Assembly: GCA_006937955.1 (NCBI GenBank)
Contig: SSNP01000138.1
Coordinates: 949,872 to 1,013,871 of the forward strand
DNA length: 64,000 nucleotides
Source: Pachypanchax playfairii
Lineage: Eukaryota > Chordata > Actinopteri > Cyprinodontiformes > Aplocheilidae
Reading direction: 5' to 3'
Position numbers and translations under genes: made by a program. The notes below the pieces were generated by a model. That model ran no database searches, was not told where the DNA came from, and saw only the letters and a list, made by a program, of their open reading frames with translations. Position 1 is the first letter of the stretch, and the number at the start of each line of letters is the position of its first letter. This document shows positions 40,270-51,699 of this stretch, piece after piece.

Positions 40270-40588
40270 GAATAAATATAAGGAATAAAAAGGAATAAAT
40301 ATCAAGGAGTTAATAATCGAAAATGTCTTTATTGGTGGAAAAAAATATGAAACTGGTCGACCAATGAGAATGTCAGTCGACCACGATGACATCAACCAGT
40401 TAATCGACTAAACGACTAAAGTTAACACACCTAGAAAACTGTCTGTAAAACATCTGCTTTTCTCTGGTTCTTTGTTTTTCCTTCAGACCATTCGTGGAGC
40501 CGGACACTACGTATACGCCGACCAGCCTGAAGACTTCAACCACAAGGTTTTACAAGTCTGTGAAAAAGTGGACTCAAAGCAGAGATGA
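29829..40588 (+). CDS. abhd5: ABHD5 (CGI-58), complete 7-exon coding region
   Basis: Whole-gene entry; exons are listed separately. Coding parts sum to 1,041 bases, 346 residues plus stop (human about 349), with all junctions GT-AG and in phase. ABHD5 is an alpha/beta-hydrolase-fold protein on lipid droplets that activates ATGL (PNPLA2) and is held by perilipins; human loss causes Chanarin-Dorfman disease. Visible: Trp-rich lipid-droplet anchor (Trp 9, 11, 15, 19), oxyanion HGFG (75-78), nucleophile elbow GHNLGG with Asn146 where true lipases have Ser, and GAGHYVYADQ (317-326) holding HxxxxD. The Asn separates ABHD5 from ABHD4, which keeps Ser. The ATG has A at -3 and G at +4. An extra in-frame 81-base exon candidate lies in intron 1. 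The gene is head to head with ano10, as in mammals. Confidence 0.95.
29852..31559. other. abhd5 intron 1, 5' part
   Basis: 1.7 kb without recognisable exons. It contains a 27-base G homopolymer (31344-31370) preceded by GGTGGTGGTG. The open frame spanning it (31158-31502) owes its Gly run to this tract. Confidence 0.5.
31344..31370. repeat. G27 homopolymer
   Basis: Uninterrupted poly-G on the plus strand, about 190 bases upstream of the candidate cassette exon. It is likely to form G-quadruplex and to be mis-sized in assembly. Confidence 0.95.
31560..31640 (+). CDS. abhd5: Candidate abhd5 cassette exon (81 bases, in frame)
   Basis: Acceptor CTGTCTGTCTTTAG precedes and GTAAAT follows. In the phase set by exon 1 (GG|G) the exon reads LVPRVLSVAGVHGLASNVW then SYVDNTV and AG, rejoining exon 2 as Arg-Trp-Phe-Trp. 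Length is 27 codons with no stop and the same phase (2) on both sides, so it can be included or skipped without altering the rest. The added peptide is hydrophobic with spaced polar residues and sits directly before the Trp-rich membrane anchor. I do not recall it in mammalian ABHD5. It could be a constitutive fish exon, an alternative exon or a chance match. Confidence 0.6.
31777..33221. repeat. ~19.5-bp minisatellite with ~176-bp higher-order period
   Basis: Monomers alternate among AACATTTAACATCTGGGTCC, AACATTTAACATCTGGGTT, AACATTTAACATATGGATCC and AACATTTAAAATCTGGATCC. The last, rarer variant recurs near 31821, 31998, 32173, 32348, 32466, 32641 and 32819, giving a nine-monomer super-unit of about 176 bases with one six-monomer (about 117-base) unit. 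It lies in the intron between the candidate cassette exon and exon 2 of abhd5. Confidence 0.95.
33222..34122. other. abhd5 intron before exon 2
   Basis: AT-rich, no exon or element recognised. Confidence 0.5.
34123..34208 (+). CDS. abhd5: abhd5 exon 2 (lipid-droplet anchor)
   Basis: 86 bases encoding WFWIPSWLPSWCPTSQSQLQ and AAEDKMLR, residues 9-36. The repeated Trp residues match the lipid-droplet-binding N-terminus of ABHD5, and WCPTS is a family signature. Acceptor CTTCTGTAG, donor GTAAGA. It ends with one base of a Cys codon. Confidence 0.93.
34684..35059 (+). CDS. abhd5: abhd5 exon 3 (oxyanion hole and pseudo-nucleophile)
   Basis: 376 bases, residues 38-161. Encodes NLLWTLTF, TPMVLLHGFGCGVGFWAQNL, PVFALDLLGFGQSSRP and MILLGHNLGGFLAVSYSIKY. 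The nucleophile position carries Asn (AAC). Acceptor TTATTTGTAG, donor GTGAGT. Confidence 0.96.
35060..37600. other. abhd5 intron 3, 5' part
   Basis: About 2.5 kb. A minus-strand 85-codon frame at 36408-36665 (MRERDKRLKQFYQLFGRVWR within it) has a protein-like, charged composition, but I recognise no family and see no splice partner. A plus-strand frame at 37125-37355 is unremarkable. Confidence 0.4.
37610..37669. repeat. Poly-A and (TA)n microsatellite
   Basis: A-rich run followed by about 21 TA dinucleotides, immediately before MITE copy 1. Confidence 0.95.
37671..38229 (+). mobile_element. TTAA-flanked MITE, copy 1
   Basis: 559 bases starting TTAAAGAGTCCCTTCCATT and ending AAATGGCCTCTTTAA. 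The ends are imperfect inverted repeats (TTAAAGAG-CC) with TTAA at both borders, as piggyBac-type elements leave. It is non-coding. The same sequence recurs at 53511-54061 (same orientation) and 50932-51376 (reverse). Located in abhd5 intron 3. Confidence 0.8.
38270..38424 (+). CDS. abhd5: abhd5 exon 4
   Basis: 155 bases, residues 163-213. Encodes VKHIILVEPWGFPES, RPIPVWIKALGAMFSPFNPL and AGLRLVGPL. Acceptor CCTGTCCAG, donor GTAAGA. The TTAA-flanked MITE copy 1 ends 40 bases upstream. Confidence 0.95.
38771..38882 (+). CDS. abhd5: abhd5 exon 5
   Basis: 112 bases, residues 215-250. Encodes PTLVQTLRPDFKRKFYSMFT and DNTVSEYIYHLNVQSP. The mammalian RKYSS segment, with the reported PKA site, reads RKFYS here. 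A CATC microsatellite starts 38 bases after the donor. Confidence 0.95.
38921..39015. repeat. (CATC)n microsatellite
   Basis: About 23 tetranucleotides in abhd5 intron 5. It generates His-Pro-Ser-Ile open frames that are not genes. Confidence 0.97.
39515..39615. repeat. Possible degenerate tRNA-like SINE/dispersed repeat
   Basis: AATCGAATCCAAGACCTTCC followed by TTCTGCAAGGCAGCTGTGCC and AACCATTTGCATCACCAGGA resembles a dispersed fish repeat word (GAACCCAGGACCTTCTTGC-like) in decayed form. This is recognition by eye only. Confidence 0.35.
39733..39919 (+). CDS. abhd5: abhd5 exon 6
   Basis: 187 bases, residues 252-313, joined to exon 5 through AG|T (Ser) to give SGETAFKNM. Continues CGWAKRPMLQRINLLQQHIP and ITIIYGSRSSIDCNSGSSIR, ending HVEII at phase 0. 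Donor GTAAGT. Confidence 0.95.
40219..40266. repeat. (AT)n microsatellite
   Basis: About 24 AT dinucleotides in abhd5 intron 6. Confidence 0.95.
40487..40588 (+). CDS. abhd5: abhd5 last coding exon and stop
   Basis: 102 bases, residues 314-346 and TGA. Encodes TIRGAGHYVYADQPEDFNHK and VLQVCEKVDSKQR. Contains the family His and the HxxxxD motif (His320, Asp325). Acceptor TTCCTTCAG. Confidence 0.94.
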   Translation, partial: TIRGAGHYVYADQPEDFNHKVLQVCEKVDSKQR

Positions 40589-41407
40589 GCTCGCTTTTGG
40601 ACCTCTGGAATAAAAGGGGAGCACAACTACCTGACATCACCTCATCCTGTGGAACTTTGATATAAACAAAGAAGAGGAAGATGAGAAGATTGAACAATGT
40701 GCTTCGTTTAGAGTCTGACTCACTCATCAGGACGTGCTGAGGGTTCCTGTATGTCATTTAAACAGTGACTCAGTTTTATTTTTAGAAGACTGAATGAATA
40801 CAGACTCTGAGGTGACATCACTGAAAAGGTCAGTGCAGTTTACCAGCATTCCCTGATTTATTAGATAATCCCTTTGGGGTAATATTGCAGGCTTCATTAG
40901 CATGACACAGTGCAACATGTGAGCTGTGGCTTCGTGCTCAGATCACTGAAGTGTCAGACAGGAACTTCTTAGAAGTGCCTCCTACAAATACCGAGGAAAA
41001 GAAGATGTTCATATTCAGCTGATCAACCAACCAGAAAGTTCCGGTGTTCAGTAGATGCGTTATGTGTTTGTATTTAATCCAAACAAGAACAAGTTTTATA
41101 AAGTAAAATATTTTACTAATCAGATTCATATTTTCTTAATTATTTAAAATCCTACAATTTATATGTACATTCTAACTAATATGAGGTTTTACTTGCTTGT
41201 CAGTACACATCAGTACTAGGTTAAGTTACTTCTGTGTGACTCAGGGTTTTGGTCTTTTCATGTGACTCAGATAGAAACAGGAAGTGTCCATCTGCTCCTG
41301 GTTCTTGTCTTTGGACACTCGCTCATAGAACCGCAGACTGGAGTGAAGGGGGACCAGGAGAACCATGTGTCCTGCAGGGTTTTGGGTGATGATCATGTAA
41401 CAATAAA
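40589..41407 (+). other. abhd5: abhd5 3' UTR (extent inferred)
   Basis: AATAAA occurs at 40609-40614, only 21 bases past the stop, and again at 41402-41407. The second would give an ~820-base 3' UTR, which is more typical; either could be used. Confidence 0.45.
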
Positions 41408-42195
41408 GTGACTGTGGAAAGTCCACATACCTCTTTAAATTAAACTAGAACATTTAGAATAAATGAGTATAAAAAACAATAGAAAACAGCCTAAAATAAA
41501 AACACAGAATATTTCATCTAACATTCACTTTTGGGAACTTGTCCAAACATAAATATTCTAGTGGAGCAGGTAACTCTGGTTAGGAAAAGCTTTTATTTCT
41601 CTGCTCTGTGAATTATGTCTTTTATAACACCTGTGGTGAAAACAGCAAGATTTAGACATCACTGACTAAACAAAGTTTTGTTTTTTGTGGAAATAAAGAA
41701 GAAATGTACGTTAATATGTAACATACTGGAGAAATATTCCAGTAGAAAACATCTGGATTAATGATAACAGTAACTTGGATCTCTGCTACAGATCAGATCA
41801 GGTCTCCCACATGGGATTTATTCTTTTTGGTGCCACTTATTGCAGCAATATGCTTGTTAAAACTCAGCATAATGGAAATGAGATCAGAATGTCAAGTTTC
41901 TACAGGAAACACGTGTTTCTTCACTTCTCATAACGCCAATTTCAGAGAAACATGATTTACGTTTTTCAGTTTGTTTAAGCTCATATCAGATTAACGTTTT
42001 CTAAGAGCTGAATTCACATACTGGAATTAGACAGTCATAGGTTCATAGATTGTACTGACTGTTATTAAGTTAAAAACTTATTTTTAACATGAACATCTAT
42101 TGAAGTTTAAGTTATTTTCTTATCTTGCTGAAGTGTTTCTACCAACAAGACGTCTGATGTTTAAACTGTTTAAAACAATAAAATATTTCCTAGAT
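41408..42195. other. Downstream flank of abhd5
   Basis: AT-rich, no feature recognised. Confidence 0.5.
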
Positions 42196-42520
42196 TTTGA
42201 TCAGGATTCACTTTCTTCTGTGACATAAATACAGTTCTTATCTAGCGACTCCAGCTCCTCCTGGGGGATGTTCCCAAGCCAGAGAGGATATATAGTCCCT
42301 CCATCAAGTTCTGGGTCTGCCCCGGGGTCTACTCCTAGTGGGACGTGCTTGGGGAGGCGACAAGGACACATCCTCATCAGATGCCTGAACCACCTCAGCT
42401 GACTCTTTTCGATGTGGAGGAGCAGCGGCTGTACTTTGAGTTCCCGCCAGATGAAGTATCTCCTCACCTGATCCCAGCTGGGTTCGCCTCCCCTACAGAG
42501 GAGACTCATTTCAGCCACGG
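42196..42520 (-). pseudogene. Decayed LINE C-terminal fragment
   Basis: The minus-strand frame reads LHIEKSQLRWFRHLMRMCPC then RLPKHVPLG and WLGNIPQEELESL. The RWF-HL-RM-P-RLP pattern and the later Trp/Glu-Glu-Leu-Glu block recur at the C-terminal end of fish non-LTR retrotransposon polyproteins. Only about 100 codons remain, with no endonuclease or polymerase motif. Confidence 0.55.
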
Positions 42521-45500
42521 ATCATGACTGATAGAACAAGATCTGTCAGTTGAATACATATTGCATCATTATTGCTCTTCATTAAAAAGGTAACATATTA
42601 ATAAATATTTGATGTAAAGTTAAAGCGTGCTGATAGAAACAGGAAGGATTTCTGTGTTCATCAACTTGCATGTGTAGTTCTCCCCCACTGCCACCAGAGG
42701 GCGCTCATGTGCAGCAAAGTGAAGACAGGGGAAATGTCCACAGAGTCCTCCTCCTGTCTGCATCTCTCATTTCTACATGTTTGTTTTATTAGGAAAGACA
42801 GCAGTTCTACATCAGACATGGTGTTCAGTATGTTCAAGTAGTAATCTGACAGGATAGTCAGGCCACTGATCTCCTTCCTGGAATGGAAACATCAAGGACA
42901 CATCTTCAGGTCTGAAGTCAACATTAACACAAACAATGATCCATATTTTCTTCTCTGTGCTCTCTGATCGATACAGGAGCAGATATACTCAGTATTTCTG
43001 AGTCACAGGATCAGGTTTTCTTCAACTCAGCTGTTTGGAGAGTGATTGAAGTGGGTGTAGTGGGGGGAAGGGGGGGGATGCAGTTGTTGATTAGCCCTGT
43101 GATTGTCGTTCATCAGGGTTTTGCATTTGTGTGACTATTCCTGTAGCCCTCAGCTGTCTGCTCATGCATGAAAATGCATTTTTCCCACTCAGTCTGTGAA
43201 ACAAGAGCTTTGCAAGGTGGCTGAGCTGTGATGTTAGTTGAACTGTAAACTGTTACCTTGGAACACACCTTGGGGTGCAGGCTGCAGTAACCCTAACCAT
43301 TAAACACTACACGGCAGGGTGGGGTCACTCCACCACTGACTTGGTTTACCCTACTAATCAATCACAGGGTTGATTACTGGAGATCTGAGAAGATGTATGA
43401 TCATCCAAATACAGGGTCAATGACAGAATCTAATAAAGCAGCAGATACAGAAACATGTTTAGAACTCATCAGTTTTACTGTCCAACAAACAGCCATCAGA
43501 GACGTGAACCACAGTCAGTCCCACTTTACTGGTCCAGTCCTCAGGTGACACACCACACAGGTACTGAGAGTTCCTCCTTATTCTTATTATCTTCTTAGAG
43601 CCAAATAAAAAACAAACTTCTAAACTTTTTCACCCAAAAATGAAAGATTTGTGAGTGAATGGAAAGTAAATATTCTGTTTTTTCTTGTTCCTCCGTCTTC
43701 CTGGGATCAGTGGTCTCATGCAGGATTCAGTTTAAGACCTTCACAGGATCTTTTTTCCTTGATACTGTTATCTTTGTCTAAAATAAGTTGTTTTTATGTG
43801 TTTATGTTCAGATCCTTCTCTGGTTCTCAGCATGTTTAAAGTTCAGCACAACATATCATCTGATAAACACGACGGTGGAGGAATTATATTTTGAGTTTAT
43901 TTTGCTGCAACAAGCAGCTAAAACACAGAACAAGATGCCTGTCCAGAACCCTGATGCTACAGATGGACCGGACCTTCATATGTACATAATATACCTGATA
44001 TACATCCCCATTGGAGATGATAAAGAATACTTACTTACCTGCTTGAGTTGCACTTTATGGAACGATTTACCTGAATACATATATTTGCTTTTTAAAATGC
44101 TTCTCTGTAAAACCGATTGGGACGGTGATAACGGTCTGATATGAGTGAGGATGAGTGAAGAGGAAAAAGAAACAACCTTTACTCTGGAGCACAAACCAGG
44201 CCAGACCAGGCTCGTCTTGTCTACGTTGCTAGGATACCATTGAGGTGCCTGATCCAATTTATTAAATTCAGCCTCTCGCCTCCTCTATATCTCTTTCTTT
44301 CTTTTCCTGTGTCTGTCTCGCTCACTCGCTTTCGGCCTCCGTGCTGCTTTCCCTATCTGTTGTTATCTTTGCCACCTTCTAAGGCGCTTATCTCCCCCCC
44401 GCTTCTCTCTCTCTCCCTCCTCGCTCTATCAGACGCTCCCCAGCTGCCTTTGAGTGTATGTAGCTGTATCTTACCCCGTGTCTTTCCCATCCTCCCTCCA
44501 TTGGAGAACTCAGACAGCCCCTCAGACCGAGCAGCAGTGCCACCCCCGTATCTTTCACACTGAGAGTACCGCCCTCAGGCAGGCCAGACCTTCTGTGACT
44601 TAGCCAGCACAGCAAACACATCCACACAAACCACATTAGCATTTAGACTCTGACTTTGTGTTACTAGTCCAGATTTATAAATATCGATACACTTCACTCC
44701 AAAGTTCTCATTAGTCCCTGATGTATTCAGCATCACTATTTTCTACCTGATAAATCGTTACAATTCAGTTTTAAATTGAAGAAACAAATTTACACAAGAA
44801 ACATTTTGTTTTTTGATGCTAAAAATCACCATTATTGTGTGCAGGTGAGTGGGCGGGACTTTCAGCTCCATGTGTGCTGCACTCTGCAATATAACAACCT
44901 GTAATGTGAATATGATAATTTCACTTCTCACTTGTGTGTGCGTGTGTGCGTGCGTGCGTGTGACTAGATCAGTGAGCTCACTCTTCTGTTTCCAGGTGTG
45001 TGATTATTGTCTCTGTCTCACATACATGAGACTTGGACACATGGATCTGAAGTCCACTACAGTCCCCCTCCACGTGCCACTGAAAGAGGGTTTGAAAGCA
45101 GCTGCCTGTTGAGGCGAATACATTCTTTTTTTATCCTGACGAGTGTATCTGATTATGACCTCAGCAGAATGAGATCAGAGCACCTCCATGTGTGAATAAG
45201 CCCTCCACTCTGACTCTGTCAGTGACACAGCAGACTAGAGAGGCTCCAGGTGACTCCAGGAGAGTTTCATCCAATCAGAGCTCATTATGAGACCTGAAGC
45301 TTCAAAAGCATAAAACCTTTATAAATACAAAAGCAGAAAAAATACTTTTCAGATAAAAATACAAATCACGTGATTATATAAATCATCCCCACCCTTTGGA
45401 GATCCTGCGTGTCGATGGCAGAATGATGAGAAACAGAAATAATACAGTGACTCTGGCGTAATGCCTGAAGGGAAGAAAGAGCTTAAACAAAATAGTAATA

Positions 45501-46523
45501 AGAAGACGTCGTCTTGTATGTGGGTGTGCTTCCTGCTTTATGTGCGTGTCTGAGAGGATTTACACAAGCTTTTATACATGCATGTGATGGTTGTCAGACC
45601 TAAAATCCATGAGTGGGTTCCGACTTACCAATCGCTGGAAGTTTAAATCTTTATTAGTGATTTTTACAAATAAAGATGGCTCCTCTTCCTATTTTACAAC
45701 CTCTGAAAGCTCCTTAGTGAAACATCTGCTAGGTTTATAATGGTGGTACGAATACTGCCAAATTCAACACAAGCAACCTTATAAAGCATTTAGGTTGCCA
45801 TATAGAAGAACATGAGGAATTTATCCCCTTAAAGGAGAAGTGCAGCGAACTGCAGCAACAACAAATACTGGAAATGTATTTAAAAACCACAAGAAATTGA
45901 CCCAAGAAAGAAAGAAAGCCACCACAATAATGGTCAAAGTTTTAGAATTCATTGTCATCATACACCCAAATTTAAATTATTATTTAATACTGGTACTGGA
46001 TCAGTACTCGGTATGATTGAATATCTAAACCCCAGGTAGAGGAATCTGTATCAGACAGGAACAGTTGGTATCGGAACAGCTGTTTAACAAAGAAATCATG
46101 AAACTGACTTTAATAAAACACAGACACATTTACATCTCAGCTAATTTTTGTATATTTCGACATTCCTTTATATGTTGTTATAAACATACTGTAGTTGTTG
46201 TCAACCTAATCTTGACTTTAGTGAGTAGCTATAAAATAAATGGGACTCTGTTAAATAAGCATGTTGAAATTCACATTTACTCTGAAAGTCTTTAAATTAT
46301 GAAGAAAATCCTTTCTGAATTATGCCCCCCTCCAGCCTGCTTTTTGATTGATTATACCTAAATGATAGTCATTGTACTCAGTCCAGTACTTTTTCACCTA
46401 CATGGTGTGATTGTAAGTGAGGATAAGTGTTAAATCAATGGACCGATGCATCCAAACTTTCACATTGACATGAACAGTAATTTTCAGCCATGCAGACTCT
46501 CTCTGTGATTATTGCTGCTGTGT
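42521..46523. other. Intergenic, no gene supported
   Basis: About 4 kb. It has a pyrimidine-rich stretch (about 44275-44425) and a small GT/GC tract near 44933-44963. Open frames up to 118 codons (43788-44144) lack domains and splice context. Confidence 0.5.
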
Positions 46524-46524
46524 T

Positions 46525-46629
46525 AAGATAAGATAAGATAAGATAAGATAAGATAAGATAAGATAAGATAAGATAAGATAAGATAAGATAAGATAAGATA
46601 AGATAAGATAAGATAAGATAAGATAAGAG
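46525..46629. repeat. (AGATA)n microsatellite
   Basis: About 21 perfect AAGAT pentamers followed by GGAACTTTATTTATCCCGAG GGAAATTC, wording typical of the end of a dispersed fish retroelement, so the array may be its tail. Confidence 0.9.
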
Positions 46630-49085
46630 GAACTTTATTTATCCCGAGGGAAATTCTTTTGTCACAAGCATGCTCAATGCAGCCAAAGAACAAGAAAAAT
46701 AAAAAAATATACAATAAGTAATAATAATAATGAAATAAAAACAGTATGCATAAGTACAGTAAATTACAATAACGACAGTGGAATAAAATATAATAAAATA
46801 ACTATAAAAGTATGTACTAGTAAACATTCAATGACATACATATGTGTGATATTGTTACTTCATTTGGTTACATGTCTGTGTTCTTGTAGCTCTAAAACCC
46901 TCTAGACCCTCCAGATGTGTACGCTGCCCACACAACAAGCACTAATACTGTACAACCCCAGACCATCAGACATGCAGCTTCTGAACTGACAGCTGATAAC
47001 CAGCTGACTGGTCCCTCACATCTCCAGTGTGCAGGACACAGTGCACATGCCCCCCACCCCACCCCACCCCACCTCACCCGGTGTTTCTTGATGGTGTTCA
47101 CATGGGAAAGATTTTGCTCTCAAATCAAGTACATATGCTTTCAATTTATGAAGGGAACATTCTTCCTTTTCTAAGAGTTCAGTAAGATAATCCATGAGTC
47201 ATTTTTGGTGAGAGTTTGAAAATAAACTGCATTTTATTAATGTTTAAAAATGTTTTAATAGAAATTAACATTCCTCATTTTTATACTTTTTTTCTGCGTG
47301 ACTTTATTACATAGATTATTTGTTTTTGCCTTGCAGATGCATGTTTGCATGTCCTACTCCACCAGACTGCAGGTGCACACACTCCCTGTGCAGCGATCCA
47401 TCGTGTACAACTTTACATAAACACCAGCCCCCTTACCTCAACAATTATGAGTGCCTATTAAACCACACCCTTGACCTAAACTTAATTTGTAATTTAACTC
47501 AAAGCCTATAGTAACCCAGTAATGCTGCACTGCCTCATTAAAACCCAGCTTTGGTCCTCATAAAGACTGGTCCTGACAAGGTTAGTCATTATATAAGGAA
47601 AGGTCCTAATGAGGAAACAAAAACAACCAACACACACCAACGGGCCCATATTTCCCTCATGGCAGGCCTCAGCTGTTGTTACATTGCTCAGGTAATTCAG
47701 CTGGAGACAGAGTGAGAAAGACAAGCGATTACCAGACGAAGTACAAGAGTGTTGAAAAACGACAAAGTGCCAGAATCAGAGAATCTGAACAGACAAGATG
47801 TTGATGGTTGAAAACAGATGAAGAAATCCAAGCAGGGTGACAGAGACAGAAAGAGGGAGCTTACATGCTAAAATCAATGGGAGACTAGCAGTGCCCCCGC
47901 CCCCCCCACCACCACAGAAATTCATGCCTAAAAATACTCTGCAACTGCAATCGACAGCAGAGAAGCTTGGGGGTAATCCATAGTCCATCATAGTGATAAT
48001 ATAGTATATGTGTGGAGGTGTGTGCCCCTCCTCCTCTGTCTGCCAGGCAAGGCAGCACTCTGCGACACCCAGGGTGACACGCCCACATATATGCAGGTCT
48101 CCATGGTGATTGCTCCATGACTGTGATAATGATGATAACCGTCAGTGTGAAACGGCTCAGGTGAGGTGTATTAAGAGAGCACCCCTACCCGAGTGTGGTT
48201 GCCATAACAACCTAATGAGTTTCAGCTGATAAAAAGAAAGTTGGCTAGTGATGAACAGGCAGGTGAAAGGTTAGAGAAGGGCAGATGGACCCCAGTAGAA
48301 GCGAGCACTAATAAAATGTTTTTATTTCTACTTTATTAACAAACGTATATTGAGAATATGTTAGTGGTAGTAATCTGGATTAAGTAACAATGTGTCTGGT
48401 AAACACGCTGTTAGAATGTAGTCGCGGTAACATCAGCTGAGTTTAACAGCGTTGAGTTCTGAATTTGATCTTTACCATTTCCTGATTTCTGAAACCAGAA
48501 GTCATGATCAGGTCTCTGTCTCTTAAAGGCCAGACCCAAAAACTGAATCCAAACTTCAGAAACAAGAATAAAAAGATTCATTTACAAAATGTACTGCTGA
48601 TTAATCTCAGGAACGAGATCTGGAGAGGCTGACTAGGAGTTGGTTGAGGTAAGTGCTTGATGATAAAAATGGATGAATAATTAAATCTCTCTTTATATGA
48701 AGTGCAGCTGAACATGAAGCTGAGAGGAGTCCAACTGACAGAGGAGCCAAACCAAGGAACAAGGAGGAAGAACAGGAGACGAGAGTACAGGTGGATCCAG
48801 CAGGCACGTGAGTGTGCAAGACTTCCAGGTGGGGTGTGGGTTTTTATAGATCCTTAGTCTCCAGGAAGACGGTCCCATCAGTCACGTAGTCAGAAACACA
48901 GGCAAAGAACGATTCACCCAGATGATCTTTGTCTTGGAGGATCAAATAGATAAGAAAACCAGAATAAATAATCACAAAATTATGAACAAACTTTTGATTA
49001 ACTTCAGGAAAGAAACACTTGAGGCCAAGGTGTAGGTGTAAATACCAAAAAGTTTTTGATTGAGAAGTAAACAAAGGTGTGACTG
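46630..49085. other. Intergenic, no gene supported
   Basis: Includes a decayed relative of the GGGGACC repeat near 47380-47590. Complex, repeat-free sequence at 47640-47720 and 48000-48250 could be conserved non-coding DNA, but I have no alignment. Confidence 0.4.
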
Positions 49086-50135
49086 CTGGACCGAGGTCGA
49101 AGCCAATGCTTCTAGACCGAGGGTGGAGCCAACACTTCTGGACCAAGGGTGGAGCCAACACTGCTGGACCAAAGGTGGAGCCAATGCTTCTAGACCGAGG
49201 GTGGAGCCAACACTTCTGGACCAAGGGTGGAGCCAACACTGCTGGAGCGAAGGTGGAGCCAACGCTTCTAGACCGAGGGTGGAGCCAACACTTCTGGACC
49301 GAGGGTGGAGCCAACACTTCTGGACAGAGGGGGGAGCCAACGCTGCTAGACCGAGGGTGGAGCCAACACTGCTGGACCGAGGGTGGAGCCAACACTTCTG
49401 GACAGAGGGGGGAGCCAACGCTGCTAGACCGAGGGTGGAGCCAACACTGCTGGACCGAAGGTGGAGCCAACGCTTCTAGACCGAGGGTGGAGCCAACACT
49501 TCTGGACCGAGGGTGGAGCCAACGCTGCTAGACCGAGGGTGGAGCCAACACTGCTGGACCGAGGGGGAGCCAACGCTGCTAGACCGAGGGTGGAGCCAAC
49601 ACTGCTGGACCGAAGGTGGAGCCAACGCTTCTAGACCGAGGGTGGAGCCAACACTTCTAGACCGAGGGTGGAGCCAACACTTCTGGACCAAGGGTGGAGC
49701 CAACACTGCTGAAGCGAAGGTGGAGCCAACGCTTCTAGACCGAGGGTGGAGCCAACACTTCTGGACCGAGGGTGGAGCCAACACTTCTGGACAGAGGGGG
49801 GAGCCAACGCTTCTAGACCGAGGGTGGAGCCAACACTTCTAGACCGAGGGTGGAGCCAACACTGCTGGACCGAAGGTGGAGCCAACGCTTTTAGACCGAG
49901 GGTGGAGCCAACACTGCTGGACCGAAGGTGGAGCCAACGCTTCTAGACCGAGGGTGGAGCCAACACTTCTGGACCGAGGGTGGAGCCAACACTTCTGGAC
50001 AGAGGGGGGAGCCAACGCTGCTAGACCGAGGGTGGAGCCAACACTGCTGGACCGAAGGTGGAGCCTACACTTCTGGACAGAGGGTGGAGCCAACACTGCT
50101 GGACCGAGGGCGGGGCCAACACTTCTGGACTGAGA
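49086..50135. repeat. 26-bp minisatellite, ~40 copies
   Basis: The unit contains GACCGAGGGTGGAGCCAACA followed by CTTCTG (26 bases), with variants CTGCTG, GCTTCTA, GGGGGGAGCC and CAGAGG. Since 26 is not a multiple of 3, the array is open in several frames on both strands (up to ~208 codons), which is an artefact of the repeat. The plus strand is strongly purine-rich. Confidence 0.97.
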
Positions 50136-50931
50136 GCGGAGCCTGCAGGGGAACAATCAATGAATAGAAGTCCCACCACTGCACTGGTGAGTGAAGCTTC
50201 TGATACAGAAAGATAAATATAACCCATGAAGGGAAGTATGTGCTCTAAACACAGAGTGTCAAGTACAATTTGTACAATCAGCAGGGATTTTTGCACCAAA
50301 GCTGTTCAGTCTGGTAAATAATTAGCACTTTGCAGACATTTTCAGCGAGAATTTTTGGTTTCTGCAACAATAGCCATAGTGGTTAATATATATTAATGTA
50401 TTTGACATTTTTATTTGAATAAAATAATTAAATAGGGAAACCAGGATTTCTAAAGTAAAGATCTTTCTGTTGTTAGGGTTCAAAGTCATCTTTGATGTCA
50501 GGATAAAGGTTCTTCTGAGTCTCCCTGTTACAGCAAAGGAGTCTGTGCTGATGACACTTCTCTGCAACAGCTGACAACATGCTGTTAGTCCGGACCCCTG
50601 CGTCTCCCCGCTGACAGGTGAACCGGTAACACCTGCAACCTTTTGTCAGTCTGACAAAAAAGAAAAGTATTTTTTTCGTTGTATTTGTATAAAATAAACA
50701 GATTGAAAACCTAAACAATTGAAAGGACCTTGTTCTCTGCCACCTTTCACAAAGGAAATTCATGTTATCAAGAAATGGTAAAGTTGTAGCAATAATGGTC
50801 AAGTTGTGATGAATGTCATTAATTATTACATCATCTCTGAGGAGTCTATATAACTGAGAGTTAAAGTCATTATCAGGTTAAATTAGCTGTGGTAGCAAGA
50901 ATAGACTGGATAGCATGAAATGTAGTTATTG
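50136..50931. other. Intergenic, no feature recognised
   Basis: AT-rich sequence; the small minus-strand frames at 50322-50802 show no motif. Confidence 0.5.
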
Positions 50932-51376
50932 TTAAAGAGGTCATTTCATACAAATTTCAGAACTTTGTGGTTAGTTCTTAAGTATTAACCAGTAATATGA
51001 AACATTTTACATCTAAAAAACATCAGCAAGGTATACTGTTTCCTGCCCCTCTGCGCATGGTAACAGCACACGTAGTCTCTTGCTGTTTGTTACGTCTTAT
51101 GCTAACAGCTTTTAGCTAGCAGCATGCTAGGTGTGGTTTCAACTGCAGGAGCTGATGAATACTAACAAACAAAGGAGTTGTGATGAAACAGATACAGGCC
51201 GTTAGAACTCAGGAGAACTCGGGTTTTATCACCACCTGCGTAGTTTGAGAGATTAAAACTGAAAGAGAAGTTGTTGACCTGTTTTCACACCCACTATGAA
51301 GGTAAGAACACCTGTGGAGCTAAAATATTCAACAGAAACCTCAGAAAAACTGTTTTTAATGGAAGGGTGTCTTTAA
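50932..51376 (-). mobile_element. TTAA-flanked MITE, copy 3 (internally deleted)
   Basis: Reverse orientation relative to copy 1, with TTAA at 50932-50935 and 51373-51376. It matches copy 1 from both ends but lacks about 100 internal bases around the TTTGAATAATGAATATT region. Confidence 0.78.
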
Positions 51377-51699
51377 TGTTTCTATACACCTTCACTAGAT
51401 GATTAAGTTTTCTGTTTATCACTAACATGAAAGACATTTTATAAACAAAGATCTCGAGCACAGAAAAACGTCAACTGAATTTCTGTGTGAAGCTGGAAAG
51501 AAGCGCCAGTTTGATCGTAATCCTCGTTTATATGGCAGCACGTCTTATTCTCCAACTCTAAACTGACTTCTTTATACATTTATTTATTCCTCTTAATGTG
51601 GCCTGAATGGAAAGACACGCCCACATGCATCACACATCTAAATGTCATGCTTGGTAATGGGATAACTGGGATCCATTAAAAATCACATCCTGATTGTAA

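Noticed and set aside
49060..50167. Multiple long repeat-protein open frames on both strands (WSQHFWTEGGAN and LAPPSVQKCWLHPRS types)
   Set aside because: They arise from a 26-base minisatellite without stops in several frames. There is no start context, no splice structure, and opposing strands are equally open.
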